In this document: positions 8,801-16,531 of the stretch, in pieces
Numbering within the stretch: the first letter of the stretch is position 1
How the letters are laid out: each line of letters begins with the position of its first letter
Assembly (NCBI GenBank): GCA_041394885.1
Contig: JAWKHI010000015.1
Location: forward strand, 62,001-126,000
Reading direction: 5' to 3'
Length of the DNA: 64,000 nucleotides
From: DSOI01 sp041394885
GTDB lineage: Bacteria > Acidobacteriota > Terriglobia > Bryobacterales > Bryobacteraceae
Translations under genes and position numbers: made by a program
Notes under the pieces: generated by a model
The model's database searches: none
Told to the model about the DNA's origin: nothing
What the model saw: the letters and a program-made list of their open reading frames with translations, nothing else

Positions 8801-9183
8801 CGGACATCGAAGAGGTGAATCTGCAGATGGACCAACAGTCGCTGAAGGGGTCCGGGAAGGGCGGGCGCGCGGAGTTCTCGTGGCCGGATGGAGGCGGCGG
8901 GGTCCGGCTGCGTGCGCGGGCGAAGGATCTTTCGCCTGCCGAGATGGTTGTGAGCGGGGGCGTTTGGAGCGTGGTGCAGTTTTTCGGGCGGGCAGACCGG
9001 GTGAGCGGACAGGGATCGCAGGCAACGCTCGAGTACGATTTGCGGAACACGACTTCGTTCGGGAAGGTGACGTCGGAAGAGCGGACGGTTCCACTGCGGC
9101 TGCAGTTGGACATGAAGGGTGCTCCGTCGTCTTTGCTGCCGCGGGATCTGCAGTTGACCTGCGTGGGGACGATCGCGCGGTAG
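5875..9183 (+). CDS. tssM: Type VI secretion inner-membrane protein TssM (IcmF-like) with altered Walker A
   Basis: The product of 1,102 residues matches full-length TssM. The start at 5875 gives a natural N-terminus with two membrane helices (about 3-22 and 32-54); an upstream in-frame ATG at 5752 lies inside tssL and is unlikely. A nucleotide-binding-like region follows with GETGSTKT at 106-113. The second Gly of the Walker A consensus GxxxxGK[ST] is Thr here. A third membrane helix lies near 410-430 (LLGTAAAACLLWFGG), followed by a large periplasmic domain and the C-terminal beta domain that contacts TssJ in other systems. TssM spans the envelope and anchors the apparatus with TssL. No tssJ is visible in this window. 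Confidence 0.95.
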   Translation: MLTYVVAGLAFLVYALLVWLLTGRSSMTGSDLMLLRIGLWVIGLAITIVTVFLILRRRKRAPAAASDAPEEISFLVRGANQRLAASSKLRHGAGNVADLPLVLLLGETGSTKTSVVVNSGLQPELLAGSDRTDAGQIPPTRSANLWLGAGCVVVEAAGTILNAEALRGLADQIRPARAASVFGKRQPPRAVVICLDAEALTRPDAATALPAMGKKFNALLGAIAQAWGSRLPVYALFTRMDRIPYFADFVRPLTREEATQVFGMTLPMQATAGAGIYNQEQTAQLNSVWETLFSGLAGKRSEHLRRENDPSLTPNVYEFPREFRKRRDNAVRCLLEIGRPSQLRTSPFLRGVYFTGVRPVVLEDRSGAAPRRVPQWVFLEKFFSEALLGDRAALNASGANQEAGLVQRVLLGTAAAACLLWFGGATFSYLNNRAMIGEARDAAASLAAVKTAQGQAASIDALQRLERLREPAANVTAWQADRPPMSHRWGVYPGLPMHDAIRNAYCLSARNVVLGDIQEQLVRRLRSVPQTPGPRDDYDRPYSYLKAYLMTTRHPDKADPAYLTRVLTELWASRPDLAPDQVRLAREQFRFYSSGRKDNFCPARPDEDAIRQTQAYLWQFKLVDRVYRNMIDDVSQQGPPVRFQDPAGAVSDPREVSHAFTAPGYVRMQAAIQKAPDYVNREPWVLGEGQVVSNASPGEIISQLRDRYQADFVEQWNQFLEAGRVERYGSFNDAAAKLNATASPGSPLLRLFCLISTNTDVDNPSIKKAFEAVQGLTAPAACASAPIGPNNQEYMQQMAALKVGVDRIVNSANRDAERLGEADMAKTAAMTTAQKLNLPAKASQLLQDPILYVESMMKGVPVASLNGKGAAFCRELSPVLSRYPFSARSGTPVRPDELAAIFQPGTGRIFTFYQEGLQDLLTPVGQRYSAKTDGPVRVNPGFVAFYNKATAIGNMFFPAGAMAPKVSYALQVIPSADIEEVNLQMDQQSLKGSGKGGRAEFSWPDGGGGVRLRARAKDLSPAEMVVSGGVWSVVQFFGRADRVSGQGSQATLEYDLRNTTSFGKVTSEERTVPLRLQLDMKGAPSSLLPRDLQLTCVGTIAR

Positions 9184-9201
9184 GGTTCCGTGCGGCGGCG
9201 T

Positions 9202-9903
9202 TTACAGCAGGCGGCGGACGCGACGGCGGTACTGCTCGTAGGCTTGCGGGTAGCGGCGGGCGAGGTCTCTTTCTTCGAAAACGGTGGCCAGCAGGATGTA
9301 GACGGTGAGCACAGCGGAGAACAGGAGATGCCCTTGCGACATCTCCGGCGTCGCCCAGAGCAGTAGGATCACACCGAGCATCATCGGGTGGCGGGACCAG
9401 CGGTAGGGCCCTGGAGCGCGGAACGGCGGCGGTTCATAGGTCCTGCCGCGAAGAAACGCCCATGCTTGTTTGAATCCGAAGGTATCCCAGTGGTCCATGG
9501 CGAGTGAGGACCAAACGACGAGGATGGCGCCGGCGAGTGAGAGCAGCGCGGGGGGCCATCGTGCGCTCTCCATCCGCCAGACGAGCTCGGGAATCGGTTC
9601 CCAGAACCGGAAGATCGCGGCCAGCGCGATGCAGGACGCGAGCATGTAGGTAGTCCGTTCGACGGGCCACGGCAGAAGCCGCTTCCAACCCTTACGCGCC
9701 ATCAGGCTGTGCTGCAGACCGAACGCGGCGAGCAGGACAAGATCGACCACGGCGGCTTCGCGGGCCGGAATCTGGAGCCCCGAGTCAATGGTGGAGAAGA
9801 CATACCGGTTGGCGATGAAACCACCGAACCAGACGATGGTAATCAGGAACAAGAAATACACCACCGCCCAGTAGAGGAAGGCAGCGACGCGGAGGGCGGT
9901 CAT
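9202..9903 (-). CDS. mddA: Methanethiol S-methyltransferase-like integral membrane protein (MddA family)
   Basis: The 233-residue membrane protein resembles MddA, the SAM-dependent enzyme that methylates methanethiol to dimethyl sulfide. It belongs with the NnrU/isoprenylcysteine-methyltransferase-like group. Recognised blocks in order: FGLQHSLMARKGWKR (about 71-85), VERTTYMLASCIALAAIFRF, DHWDTFGFKQAW, PFRAPGPYRWSRHPMMLG, LLWATPEMSQGHLLFS and a C-terminal EERDLARRYPQAYEQYRRRV. The RHP...G and EERDL elements are the cofactor-binding part of this superfamily. There are five or six membrane helices. The start ATG overlaps the stop of the upstream SDR gene by 4 bases, so the two are co-translated. 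A generic thiol or isoprenoid methyltransferase is the alternative. Confidence 0.78.
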   Translation of the reverse strand: MTALRVAAFLYWAVVYFLFLITIVWFGGFIANRYVFSTIDSGLQIPAREAAVVDLVLLAAFGLQHSLMARKGWKRLLPWPVERTTYMLASCIALAAIFRFWEPIPELVWRMESARWPPALLSLAGAILVVWSSLAMDHWDTFGFKQAWAFLRGRTYEPPPFRAPGPYRWSRHPMMLGVILLLWATPEMSQGHLLFSAVLTVYILLATVFEERDLARRYPQAYEQYRRRVRRLL

Positions 9904-10988
9904 TGCGGGTGGCTCCAGTCATTATCGAGCAGCCAGCGAACGACGCCGGCGTACAGGGCGCGTTTGGGAGGGGGCAGTTCGACTCCGCTGGACTCGAGGA
10001 GCGCGAGGGTGCGGGTGTTATCGAACTCCTGCCGGATGGCCAGGTGCGGCAGGTAGGAATCGAGGGCACGCAGCAACTGGTTCATGGAGAACGATCCATC
10101 GCGGCGCATGCGGATGAGAAACTCATCCCATTCGGCAAGCGTGACACGGCGGGGCGCGCGGAAGGGCATCCATTTCTGAGCGCGGGGATGATGCGCGAAC
10201 AGGCGCTGCGTTTCGCTCACGAGCTCAGTGGCGGTGAGGCTGTGGGCAGGGCCGGCGCAGACGTGGAAGACGGCGCCGGCTTCGAAGTGATGGGTGATCA
10301 AGGCGGCGACGGCGCGCGCGGCCCAGTCGCTGGCGATGAGGTCCGCCACCGCTTCCGAATCGAAGGGAATCTGCGGCACCTGCATGCGGGGGAACAGACG
10401 CAGGAGCTGGTGCGCGTAGCCGAAGCGACGGACGGCGCCGGTTCGCGAGTCCCCGAGGACGGTGCTGAGGCGGGCGATGGCCACCGGCAGATTCCAGGCG
10501 TGGGAGGAGACGAGCAACTCGGCTTCGTAGCGGGAATGCTCGCAGGCGTTGCAGAAGCGGGCGCGATGTTCGACGACTGCCTCGGGCACCAGGCCCTGTG
10601 ACCGGCCGGCAACATAGGTGGTGCTCAGGTGCAGAAACTTGATGAGGCGGGGCAGGGTGGCGGCGAGGCGGAGCAGATGGTCAGTACCGGAGACGTTGAG
10701 GCGGCGGAGCTGGTCGAGCGAAAGCTCGGGATCCTGGCCGCCGGCGGCGTGAATGATTTCGGTGACCGATTGCCGCAGAACGAACCGCTGGCGCTCGCCG
10801 ATGCCGAGATCGGGCAGAGTGAGGTCGCCTTGTAGAACGGTGATTTGGGGAGTACGGAGGTCAGGGTCAAGGCGTTCGGGATCTCGGACGAGGAGAAAGA
10901 AACGCCAGCCGGGACGGAGGGGCAGCATCTGCCGAAGGACTTCGCCGCCGATCCAGCCGGATGCGCCGGTGAGCAGAAGTGCGGCCAC
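9900..10988 (-). CDS. Extended SDR / NAD-dependent epimerase-like protein with substituted catalytic residues
   Basis: The 362-residue protein starts with a Rossmann fold (LLTGASGWIGGEVL, residues 5-18) and follows the NAD_binding_4/thioester-reductase-like pattern (ILQ-type GDLTLPDLG, IIHAAGGQDPELS, LSTTYVAGRS). The segment NACEHSRYEAELL (147-159) aligns with the usual N-TYEQSKYEAE block. Here the catalytic Tyr is Cys149 and the Lys is Arg153. The later part keeps the RLSTVLGDSRTG block. It therefore binds a dinucleotide but may not be a normal oxidoreductase. It is the first gene of a pair with the MddA-like gene (4-base overlap). Substrate unknown. Confidence 0.82.
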   Translation of the reverse strand: MAALLLTGASGWIGGEVLRQMLPLRPGWRFFLLVRDPERLDPDLRTPQITVLQGDLTLPDLGIGERQRFVLRQSVTEIIHAAGGQDPELSLDQLRRLNVSGTDHLLRLAATLPRLIKFLHLSTTYVAGRSQGLVPEAVVEHRARFCNACEHSRYEAELLVSSHAWNLPVAIARLSTVLGDSRTGAVRRFGYAHQLLRLFPRMQVPQIPFDSEAVADLIASDWAARAVAALITHHFEAGAVFHVCAGPAHSLTATELVSETQRLFAHHPRAQKWMPFRAPRRVTLAEWDEFLIRMRRDGSFSMNQLLRALDSYLPHLAIRQEFDNTRTLALLESSGVELPPPKRALYAGVVRWLLDNDWSHPQ

Positions 10989-11000
10989 GGAATTCGGGTA

Positions 11001-11702
11001 TCAGGCCGTGGGGAAGGGGCTGCGGCGCATCGCGTAGTCGATGGCTTCCTTCGGAACTTCGTACTTGGACCAAGCGCGATTGCCGACGTAGCCGATGTCC
11101 TTGACGCCGATGGGGCTGGTGTAAAAGGCGTCGACGGTCATCTTGCGGACCCAATCGAAGAACAGCGCTCCGGCGGCGAGCGGATTCTGGCGATCGGTGG
11201 TGTAGCCGGAAAAGCCCTTGTAGTCATCGGAACGGCGGTAGACGAGCTCTTCGTTCCGGCGGGCGCGCTCTTCCTGCTCGGCTTCGACGAGAGTGTCGAG
11301 CATGGCTGTCTGCGCGGTTTCCGGGGATTCGACGAAGGTGGTGCCGTGGCGCCGCAGCATTTCCGCGTCGAGCCAAGCGAGGCCGCCGTGGAAGATTTCA
11401 GCGAGCTTTTCGTTCTCGCTCGCCAGCAGATCGATGAACTCGGGAGCGCCGGCGTCCACCGCGCTGCCAGACACCTCGTCGGCGGGCACGATCAGGAGCG
11501 CGAGCCGCTGAATGGTCTTGTACTCATTGGCCACGAAGGCTTTCGGAGTGTAGGGGCCTCCTTTCTTTTCCGCGGCCGCGGCGTTGTGGACGTGCTGAGC
11601 GGCGTCGAGGTCCAGCATTCCGGCCGAGGTGAGTGCGAAAGCGATGGCGCGGATGAGGTCGCGGCGGGTGGTGGGGGACGCGATGGAGACCAACTCAGAC
11701 AT
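11001..11702 (-). CDS. Gluconate 2-dehydrogenase subunit 3-like protein
   Basis: This is the small partner of a GMC-type flavoprotein dehydrogenase. The 233-residue product has a twin-arginine-like leader (TTRRDLIRAIAFALTSAG, residues 11-28) and then the subunit 3 pattern: FVANEYKTIQRLALLIVPAD, GAPEFIDLLASE, a Trp-Leu-Asp segment, and ALFFDWVRKMTVDAFYTSPI near the end. In characterised enzymes this subunit escorts the large subunit through the Tat pathway to the periplasm. It overlaps the end of the upstream GMC flavoprotein gene by 8 bases, so both are made together. No cytochrome c subunit is next to them. Confidence 0.9.
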   Translation of the reverse strand: MSELVSIASPTTRRDLIRAIAFALTSAGMLDLDAAQHVHNAAAAEKKGGPYTPKAFVANEYKTIQRLALLIVPADEVSGSAVDAGAPEFIDLLASENEKLAEIFHGGLAWLDAEMLRRHGTTFVESPETAQTAMLDTLVEAEQEERARRNEELVYRRSDDYKGFSGYTTDRQNPLAAGALFFDWVRKMTVDAFYTSPIGVKDIGYVGNRAWSKYEVPKEAIDYAMRRSPFPTA

Positions 11703-13410
11703 TGCCTTTCCTCATTTCTTCGGCGAGGTAATCGCAAGCCCGCCAGGCGAGCGCGTTGATGGTGAGGGTGGGATTCTTGTCGGGGTTGCCGACGAAGGAA
11801 GCGCCGTCCATGACGAACAGATTCCTGGCTTCGTGGGCCTGACAGTAGCCGTTGAGAACGGAATCCTTGGGCGACTTGCCCATGCGGGCGGTGCCCACCT
11901 CATGAATGATGGTGCCGGGGATGGAGATGCCGTCGCTTTCGCGCTGTGCGGCGCTGAGCCCGGTGACGCGTCCACCCATGGTTTCGATGATCTGGGCGAA
12001 GATCTTCTCCATGTGCCGCGCCTGCTTCCACTCGTAGTCACTCCATTTGAAATGGAAGCGGAGCACGGGGATGCCCCACTGATCGACTACTTGGGGATCG
12101 AGTTCGCAATAGCTATGGATATTGGGGATCATCTCGCCGCGACCGGCGAAGCCGACCCCGCAGCCGTAGGAATCGCGGATCTTCTGCTTCATGCCGGCGC
12201 CGTACCCGTAGCGTCGCGCCGATCCGTGCATGGAACCAACTTGCGGCATGCCATAGCCGCCGCCGATTTCGATGTGATAGCCGCGCGGGAAATCGAGCTT
12301 GTCGTGTTTGTCCCAGAGCCACCAGGGCATATAGAGGTGGGCGCCGCCGGCGCCGTCGGTATCGTAGTGCGGCATGCCCTCCATGGCTGGAACGTAGCCA
12401 CTCAATCCGAACCCGACCGTGTCCATGAGATAGCGGCCCACCAGGCCCGATCCGTTGGCCAAGCCGTTGGGGAAAACTTTCGATTTCGAATTGAGCAGAA
12501 TGCGGGCCGATTCGCATGCGCTGGCGGCGAGGATGATGCTGCGTCCGCGGATGACCTTGTGTTCGCGGGTGCGTTTGTCGACGTAGAGCACGCCGGTGGG
12601 CTTGCCAGAGGAATCGGTGAGGACCTCGCGCGCCATCGCCATATCGAGCACGGTAAGCTTGCCGGTCTTCATGGCGGGAAAGATCTGCACCTGGCTCGAC
12701 GAGTAGTTGGACGCGGTGACACATCCGCGCCCGCACTGTCCGCAGTAGTGGCACGGCGGGCGTCCGTTGATGCCCTTGGTGATCACGGCGCGGCGATTGG
12801 GGATGCATGGAATGCCGAGCTTGTCGCAAGCGCTCTTGATGAGAAGCTCATGGACTTTGGGCGGCGGCGGAGTGTGGAACTTACCGTCCGGCGCGCTACG
12901 GATGCCGTGGCTCGATCCGACGACGCCGATGAACTCCTCGGCCTTGTCGTAGTAGGGCGCGATGTCGTCGTAGGTGATGGGCCAGTCAAAGCCCAGGCCG
13001 TCTTTGGTGTAAGGCGCAAAATCGTAGTCGGCGAAGCGGAACGACATGCGGCCGTAGTGGTTGGTGCGTCCGCCGACGATGCGGGAGCGAAACCATTCGA
13101 ACTGGCTTCCCGGGGCGACGGTGTAGGGCTCGCCTTCCAGTTGCCATCCGCCGCTGGTGGTGGAGAAAAAGCCGAATGGCTTGCCTTGGCCGAAGTAGTA
13201 CTTGCCGCCTTCGTCGGCGCCGCGATGATCGTAGTCATACGGCCACTTGTGTTCCTTGTACTCTTTGGCAACGTCGAGCATGGGGCCGGCTTCCAGGAGC
13301 GCGACGCGAATGCCTTTGGCAGTGAGAACGTGGGCGGCGGTGCCTCCGCCCGCGCCCGAGCCTACGACGACCGCATCATAGACTTCGGATTTGGGTTGAA
13401 CTTGCGCCAT
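11695..13410 (-). CDS. GMC-family FAD-dependent oxidoreductase (gluconate dehydrogenase-like large subunit)
   Basis: The 571-residue protein has an N-terminal FAD-binding motif (VVVGSGAGGGTAAHVL, about 14-29), the GMC middle region (GGRTNHYGRMSFRF), and a C-terminal GMC_oxred_C block with HEVGTARMG and the NPTLTINALAWRACDYLAEE tail. A cluster PCHYCGQCGRGC near 219-230 has Cys spacing CxxCxxCxxxC, as found in the gluconate/sorbitol dehydrogenase-like branch, and may hold an iron-sulfur centre. The gene has a good AAAGGAA ribosome site before the ATG at 13410. With the overlapping subunit 3 gene it probably forms a periplasmic sugar or polyol dehydrogenase. The exact substrate cannot be read from sequence. 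Confidence 0.92.
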   Translation of the reverse strand: MAQVQPKSEVYDAVVVGSGAGGGTAAHVLTAKGIRVALLEAGPMLDVAKEYKEHKWPYDYDHRGADEGGKYYFGQGKPFGFFSTTSGGWQLEGEPYTVAPGSQFEWFRSRIVGGRTNHYGRMSFRFADYDFAPYTKDGLGFDWPITYDDIAPYYDKAEEFIGVVGSSHGIRSAPDGKFHTPPPPKVHELLIKSACDKLGIPCIPNRRAVITKGINGRPPCHYCGQCGRGCVTASNYSSSQVQIFPAMKTGKLTVLDMAMAREVLTDSSGKPTGVLYVDKRTREHKVIRGRSIILAASACESARILLNSKSKVFPNGLANGSGLVGRYLMDTVGFGLSGYVPAMEGMPHYDTDGAGGAHLYMPWWLWDKHDKLDFPRGYHIEIGGGYGMPQVGSMHGSARRYGYGAGMKQKIRDSYGCGVGFAGRGEMIPNIHSYCELDPQVVDQWGIPVLRFHFKWSDYEWKQARHMEKIFAQIIETMGGRVTGLSAAQRESDGISIPGTIIHEVGTARMGKSPKDSVLNGYCQAHEARNLFVMDGASFVGNPDKNPTLTINALAWRACDYLAEEMRKGNV

Positions 13411-13453
13411 ACGGTTCCTTTATTGAACCATACGGGAGCGGTGTGGGTGGCGC

Positions 13454-14107
13454 TCACACAGACGAGCGCGTGAACATACCGAACCAGAAGGCTTTGCCGG
13501 CGGGGAGCGGTTGATGCATCCCGTTGTCGAGCACAAAGCCGCGGTCCGCCAGCGTGTCGCAGAAATGGGAGGGCTCGACGAGCCGGAAGTCCGCACTGAG
13601 CGCCTGAAGCGATGCGAATGGCGTGGCGCTCACGTTCGGGTGGGAGCCGGAGGCAACCTGCAGCACGACAGAAAGGCGACCGGCGGGTTGCACCAGGGCG
13701 ATCGCGTTGTCGAGGCACTGGCGCGTTCCGGCATGTTCGAAAATGAGTGCTGCGTGCACGAGTTCCACGGGGGGAATTTCGAGGCGGGCATTGGCCAAGT
13801 CGACACGATGAAGTTCCAGGCCAGGGAGATTCGGGTAGCGGCGCGCAACGGCATCGAGGTACTGCGGGTGAATGTCGATTCCAACAATGCGATCCAGGGG
13901 GCGATCCAAGGGGCGAATGGCGCGAGCGGGATCGAGCGCGGAGAGGCCGTTGCCGCCAGCCACACCGAGGATCGCGACCGAGCGTGGCTTGGCAAGCTCC
14001 AGGGCCATCGCAAATAATGCCGCGAGGGCTCCCAGTTGGGCGACTTCGGGCGCATTCATGTGGCCCTCATAGTCATCCAGCGGGACGCCGAGCCAGGGAC
14101 TCTCCAT
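13454..14107 (-). CDS. Class I SAM-dependent methyltransferase-like protein
   Basis: The 217-residue protein has a Rossmann methyltransferase layout: motif I SVAILGVAGGNGLSAL (about 43-58), an acidic strand end RIVGIDIHPQYLDAVARR (72-89), and LVHAALIFEHAGTRQC in the motif IV/V region. The family has a helical opening here starting MESPWLGVPLDDYEGHM. It lies 43 bases upstream of the GMC dehydrogenase gene on the same strand. Motif I lacks the strict GxGxG, reading GVAGGNG. Substrate is unknown. Confidence 0.75.
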   Translation of the reverse strand: MESPWLGVPLDDYEGHMNAPEVAQLGALAALFAMALELAKPRSVAILGVAGGNGLSALDPARAIRPLDRPLDRIVGIDIHPQYLDAVARRYPNLPGLELHRVDLANARLEIPPVELVHAALIFEHAGTRQCLDNAIALVQPAGRLSVVLQVASGSHPNVSATPFASLQALSADFRLVEPSHFCDTLADRGFVLDNGMHQPLPAGKAFWFGMFTRSSV

Positions 14108-14537
14108 CGCACCCAGCTTAGCCTTAGCCTGTCTTTCGCAGTCGGCGGGCGCCGGGAATCAGCGGCAAGGCGACGGCTACTTCTTGCGATCGGGCATTTC
14201 CGGCAGCAGGGACATGCCGAAGAAGTGGAGCAGGCTCCACTCCACGCGTCCGCCGAAGCCGGTGTTTTCACGGAAGCGGGAGGGGAGGTTCCGGACGCTG
14301 GATCCCCCCCGTTCACGGCGGACTGTCGCCGGGCGGCACTGCGGCCGCGCCGTCCCTCTTGCGGTTCGCCGGGAAGCGTCGTGGTTCGATGCTTTGGTTT
14401 CGGTTCTGTCGATCGGGGTCATGGCACGATGGAGGGTGCACGCAGCTTGCCAGAGTGAAGTTGTTGAAAGCAAAGAGAGCAGGCGGACTCGAGGGCGGAC
14501 GATGTGTCGGGCGTGCCTGACAGGTTGTCGGCGGGCC
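14108..14537. other. 430-base interval, no confident gene; possible remnant reading frame on the minus strand
   Basis: No gene is supported with confidence. On the minus strand a frame from an ATG at 14422 to a stop at 14177 (81 residues) ends in a protein-like segment rich in Gly, Trp and Phe (GFGGRVEWSLLHFFG) and then LLPEMPDRKK. Its first half is Arg/Thr-rich and looks like out-of-frame GC-rich DNA. The end could be the last piece of a decayed larger gene, such as an outer-membrane barrel, or a short real peptide. Nothing else, such as a repeat or RNA gene, was seen here. Confidence 0.35.
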
Positions 14538-15380
14538 TTAGCGTCGAAGCGTGGCGAGTTGTTTCTGCAACTGTCCGGCCCGCGTGTTGAGCGTCCGGAG
14601 TTGGCGAAGATCCTCGTCGGCCTGCGCGATGGCGCTCTGAATGCGGGATAGATAGTTACCGCCCGGATTGGCCGGGTCCGTGGACGCATCCACCCGCAGT
14701 GTGAAGGCGCGAAATTGATCGGTGGCTTCGCGATAGCGCCGCAGAATGTCGGTAATGTAGGATTCGCGGCGCCGCGCGACGTCTTCCATTTCCGTAACCA
14801 GGGCGTCCAACCGGGTGAGCTTCTGGCTGGCTTCCTCGCTCTTGCGCCGGAGTTCGCGATTGCCCTCTTCCACCTGAGCGACGCGGCTGTTGCGGGACTG
14901 CGCCTCCGATTGCAGGGCCTGGGTGAGTCTGGTGGACGCTTCGAGCCGTTCGCGAATTTCGCTCAGCTCGGCGGCCATCTGTTCGCGCTGGGTAAGGAGG
15001 TCCGCGGCGCGGCTTTCGGCGGTGAGCAGCTTTTCTCGCAACTCGGCGAGGGCGGCTTCGGCGGCGCTGAGCTTCTGGCTCTTCTCATCCAGCATGCGGA
15101 CCAGTTCGGCGCGGGTAACCGGATCGTCCGGGGCTTGTACCTTGGGGCGTGAGACGGGAGTGGGCGGCGCGATTCCGGCGGGCTCCGGCGGGGCAGCACT
15201 TTCGGCCAGGCGGTCCTGTTCGGCGGCCGCCAATTTGCCGCGCAACTCGAGAACGAGTTGCTTTTCGCGGCCGAGTTCGGCGGACAAGTTCGCGGCGCGT
15301 TGACGGTCCTGCCAGTAAAGAAAAAGGCCTGCGCCCAATCCAGCGGCGAAGGCGATCAGAACTGGCCAGCGTTTACCCAT
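14538..15380 (-). CDS. Membrane-anchored coiled-coil protein of unknown function
   Basis: With the start ATG at 15380 the product is 280 residues. It has one N-terminal membrane helix (MGKRWPVLIAFAAGLGAGLF, residues 1-20). After a Pro-rich linker (about 55-80) comes a long coiled coil with heptad-like Leu/Ala/Glu/Lys runs (ELREKLLTAESRAADLL, QMAAELSEIRERLEAS, REL-RRKSEEASQKL). The final 60 residues (SYITDILRRYREATDQFRAF) remain helical. A longer frame upstream to 15578 is Arg/Ser-rich and not protein-like. It lies 34 bases after a VWFA-related exported protein and may be co-transcribed. A structural or envelope-scaffold role is a guess. Confidence 0.8.
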   Translation of the reverse strand: MGKRWPVLIAFAAGLGAGLFLYWQDRQRAANLSAELGREKQLVLELRGKLAAAEQDRLAESAAPPEPAGIAPPTPVSRPKVQAPDDPVTRAELVRMLDEKSQKLSAAEAALAELREKLLTAESRAADLLTQREQMAAELSEIRERLEASTRLTQALQSEAQSRNSRVAQVEEGNRELRRKSEEASQKLTRLDALVTEMEDVARRRESYITDILRRYREATDQFRAFTLRVDASTDPANPGGNYLSRIQSAIAQADEDLRQLRTLNTRAGQLQKQLATLRR

Positions 15381-15414
15381 TTCCAGTTGTTCTCCGGTGC
15401 TGGTGGTTCTCCAA

Positions 15415-16347
15415 CTACCTCTTCTCCAACTCAAACCGGGTTCGATGACGGAGCACGAGCCCCTTGGCCGAGAGAATGACTTCCAGGGGGCCGGACCCAG
15501 CTTTCGCCGGTAATTGTATCTCAGCCGACTGATGCGCGAGGATGCGTGCCATTGCGCCGCCGATGGCGCCGGGCACATCGGCAGGCGTACGGCAATACTG
15601 TGTGGCGCCTCCGGTGGCGGCCGCGATGTCGATGAGGCCGGTCTGGTAGGCTTCGTTCAGCCGGTCATTGCGATAGGCCAGATGCACGATAAACAAGGGC
15701 GCCTGGGTGCGGGCGAGTTTTCCGAGGATCTTGCCGATCTGCTCTTTCACGAGGCCCTCCGGGAAGCGGCGGCTCATGTCGCGCGAGTCACTCGAGTTCA
15801 CCACGGGATTGGTGTAATCGGCGCGATAGTTTTGAATGCTGCTATCGGTGACGTAGAGCACGGCTACGCGGACGTTGGCTTTGCGCAGGATTCCATCGGC
15901 CAGATTCACCGTCGTTTCCACGGTATCCAGCAGACCGGCGAAGCCGTTGACGGGAACCGCACGAATGGCCTCGGCGAGTTTGTCCGGCGCGGATCCGGGA
16001 TCGGCGATCACCGAGAGACCATCCTGCGCGCGCATTACGCCCACTTCGACATTCGCCGGCAGGCGGTTCCATTGTTCAATCAGCGCTTCCCGGGCTGGAT
16101 CGGCCAGCGAGAGGTCTCCGGTGAGGTCGAGCACGGTGAGCAGCAGCAAATCGTCATCCGGCGATAGTAGCTTCGCTATCGGAGTGGGCTTTCCATTGAG
16201 GGTGGCGGTGAGCGCTTCCTTGGATGCCTCGCGCGCCTGTTCCGGCCAGAAGGGCACGTGAATGGCTGTTGGTCCGGCTGACTTGTTGACCTTGGGAGGG
16301 GGCGGAGCAGCACCGGCTATGGCCGTGAGAATCGCAACCGAGACCAT
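15415..16347 (-). CDS. VWFA-related exported protein
   Basis: The 310-residue product (start ATG 16347 chosen because it begins a signal peptide, MVSVAILTAIAGAAPPPP) is a VWFA-related protein of the kind abundant in Acidobacteria. It has an HVPFWPEQ opening, then LLLLTVLDLTGDL where the MIDAS-like motif would be. The usual DxSxS motif is DLTGD here, so metal binding is doubtful. The domain continues with VAVLYVTDSSIQNYRADY and ends with a beta segment (SGPLEVILSAKGLVLRHRTR). It is probably periplasmic. It lies 176 bases after the TonB-type barrel and may share its transcript. Confidence 0.78.
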   Translation of the reverse strand: MVSVAILTAIAGAAPPPPKVNKSAGPTAIHVPFWPEQAREASKEALTATLNGKPTPIAKLLSPDDDLLLLTVLDLTGDLSLADPAREALIEQWNRLPANVEVGVMRAQDGLSVIADPGSAPDKLAEAIRAVPVNGFAGLLDTVETTVNLADGILRKANVRVAVLYVTDSSIQNYRADYTNPVVNSSDSRDMSRRFPEGLVKEQIGKILGKLARTQAPLFIVHLAYRNDRLNEAYQTGLIDIAAATGGATQYCRTPADVPGAIGGAMARILAHQSAEIQLPAKAGSGPLEVILSAKGLVLRHRTRFELEKR

Positions 16348-16419
16348 CGCGGCGACGATGGGATTCCGGGCCGCTGGAAGGCGAATGGCCGCCGGCGGCT
16401 GAGAGGGCCAGTGCGTTCC

Positions 16420-16531
16420 GCGCGAGTTCCTCAAAAGCGCACAAGCCGCCGGGCGCGACGCCGATCCTGGAGAGAAACTCGCGCATTCCAAAGCGCCCGG
16501 CGTGCCTGTTGTGCGCGAGTTCCTCAAAAGC
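16420..16531. repeat. 19-base direct repeat (two copies, 16420-16438 and 16513-16531)
   Basis: The string GCGCGAGTTCCTCAAAAGC occurs exactly twice, with 74 bases between copies. The right copy covers the last codons of the TonB-type barrel gene (…FSF-stop on the minus strand). The left copy lies in the gap before the VWFA-related gene. It looks like a small local duplication of the end of the barrel gene, which would leave a short stretch of non-coding DNA. Confidence 0.6.

Noticed and set aside
9184..9201. Terminator between the convergent tssM and MddA-like genes
   Set aside because: The gap is 18 bases without a stem or T-run.
11629..13473. Long plus-strand open frame (over 600 codons) opposite the GMC flavoprotein gene
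   Set aside because: The minus strand encodes a complete GMC enzyme with all motifs. The plus frame has no recognisable motif and its composition matches an antisense shadow in GC-rich DNA.
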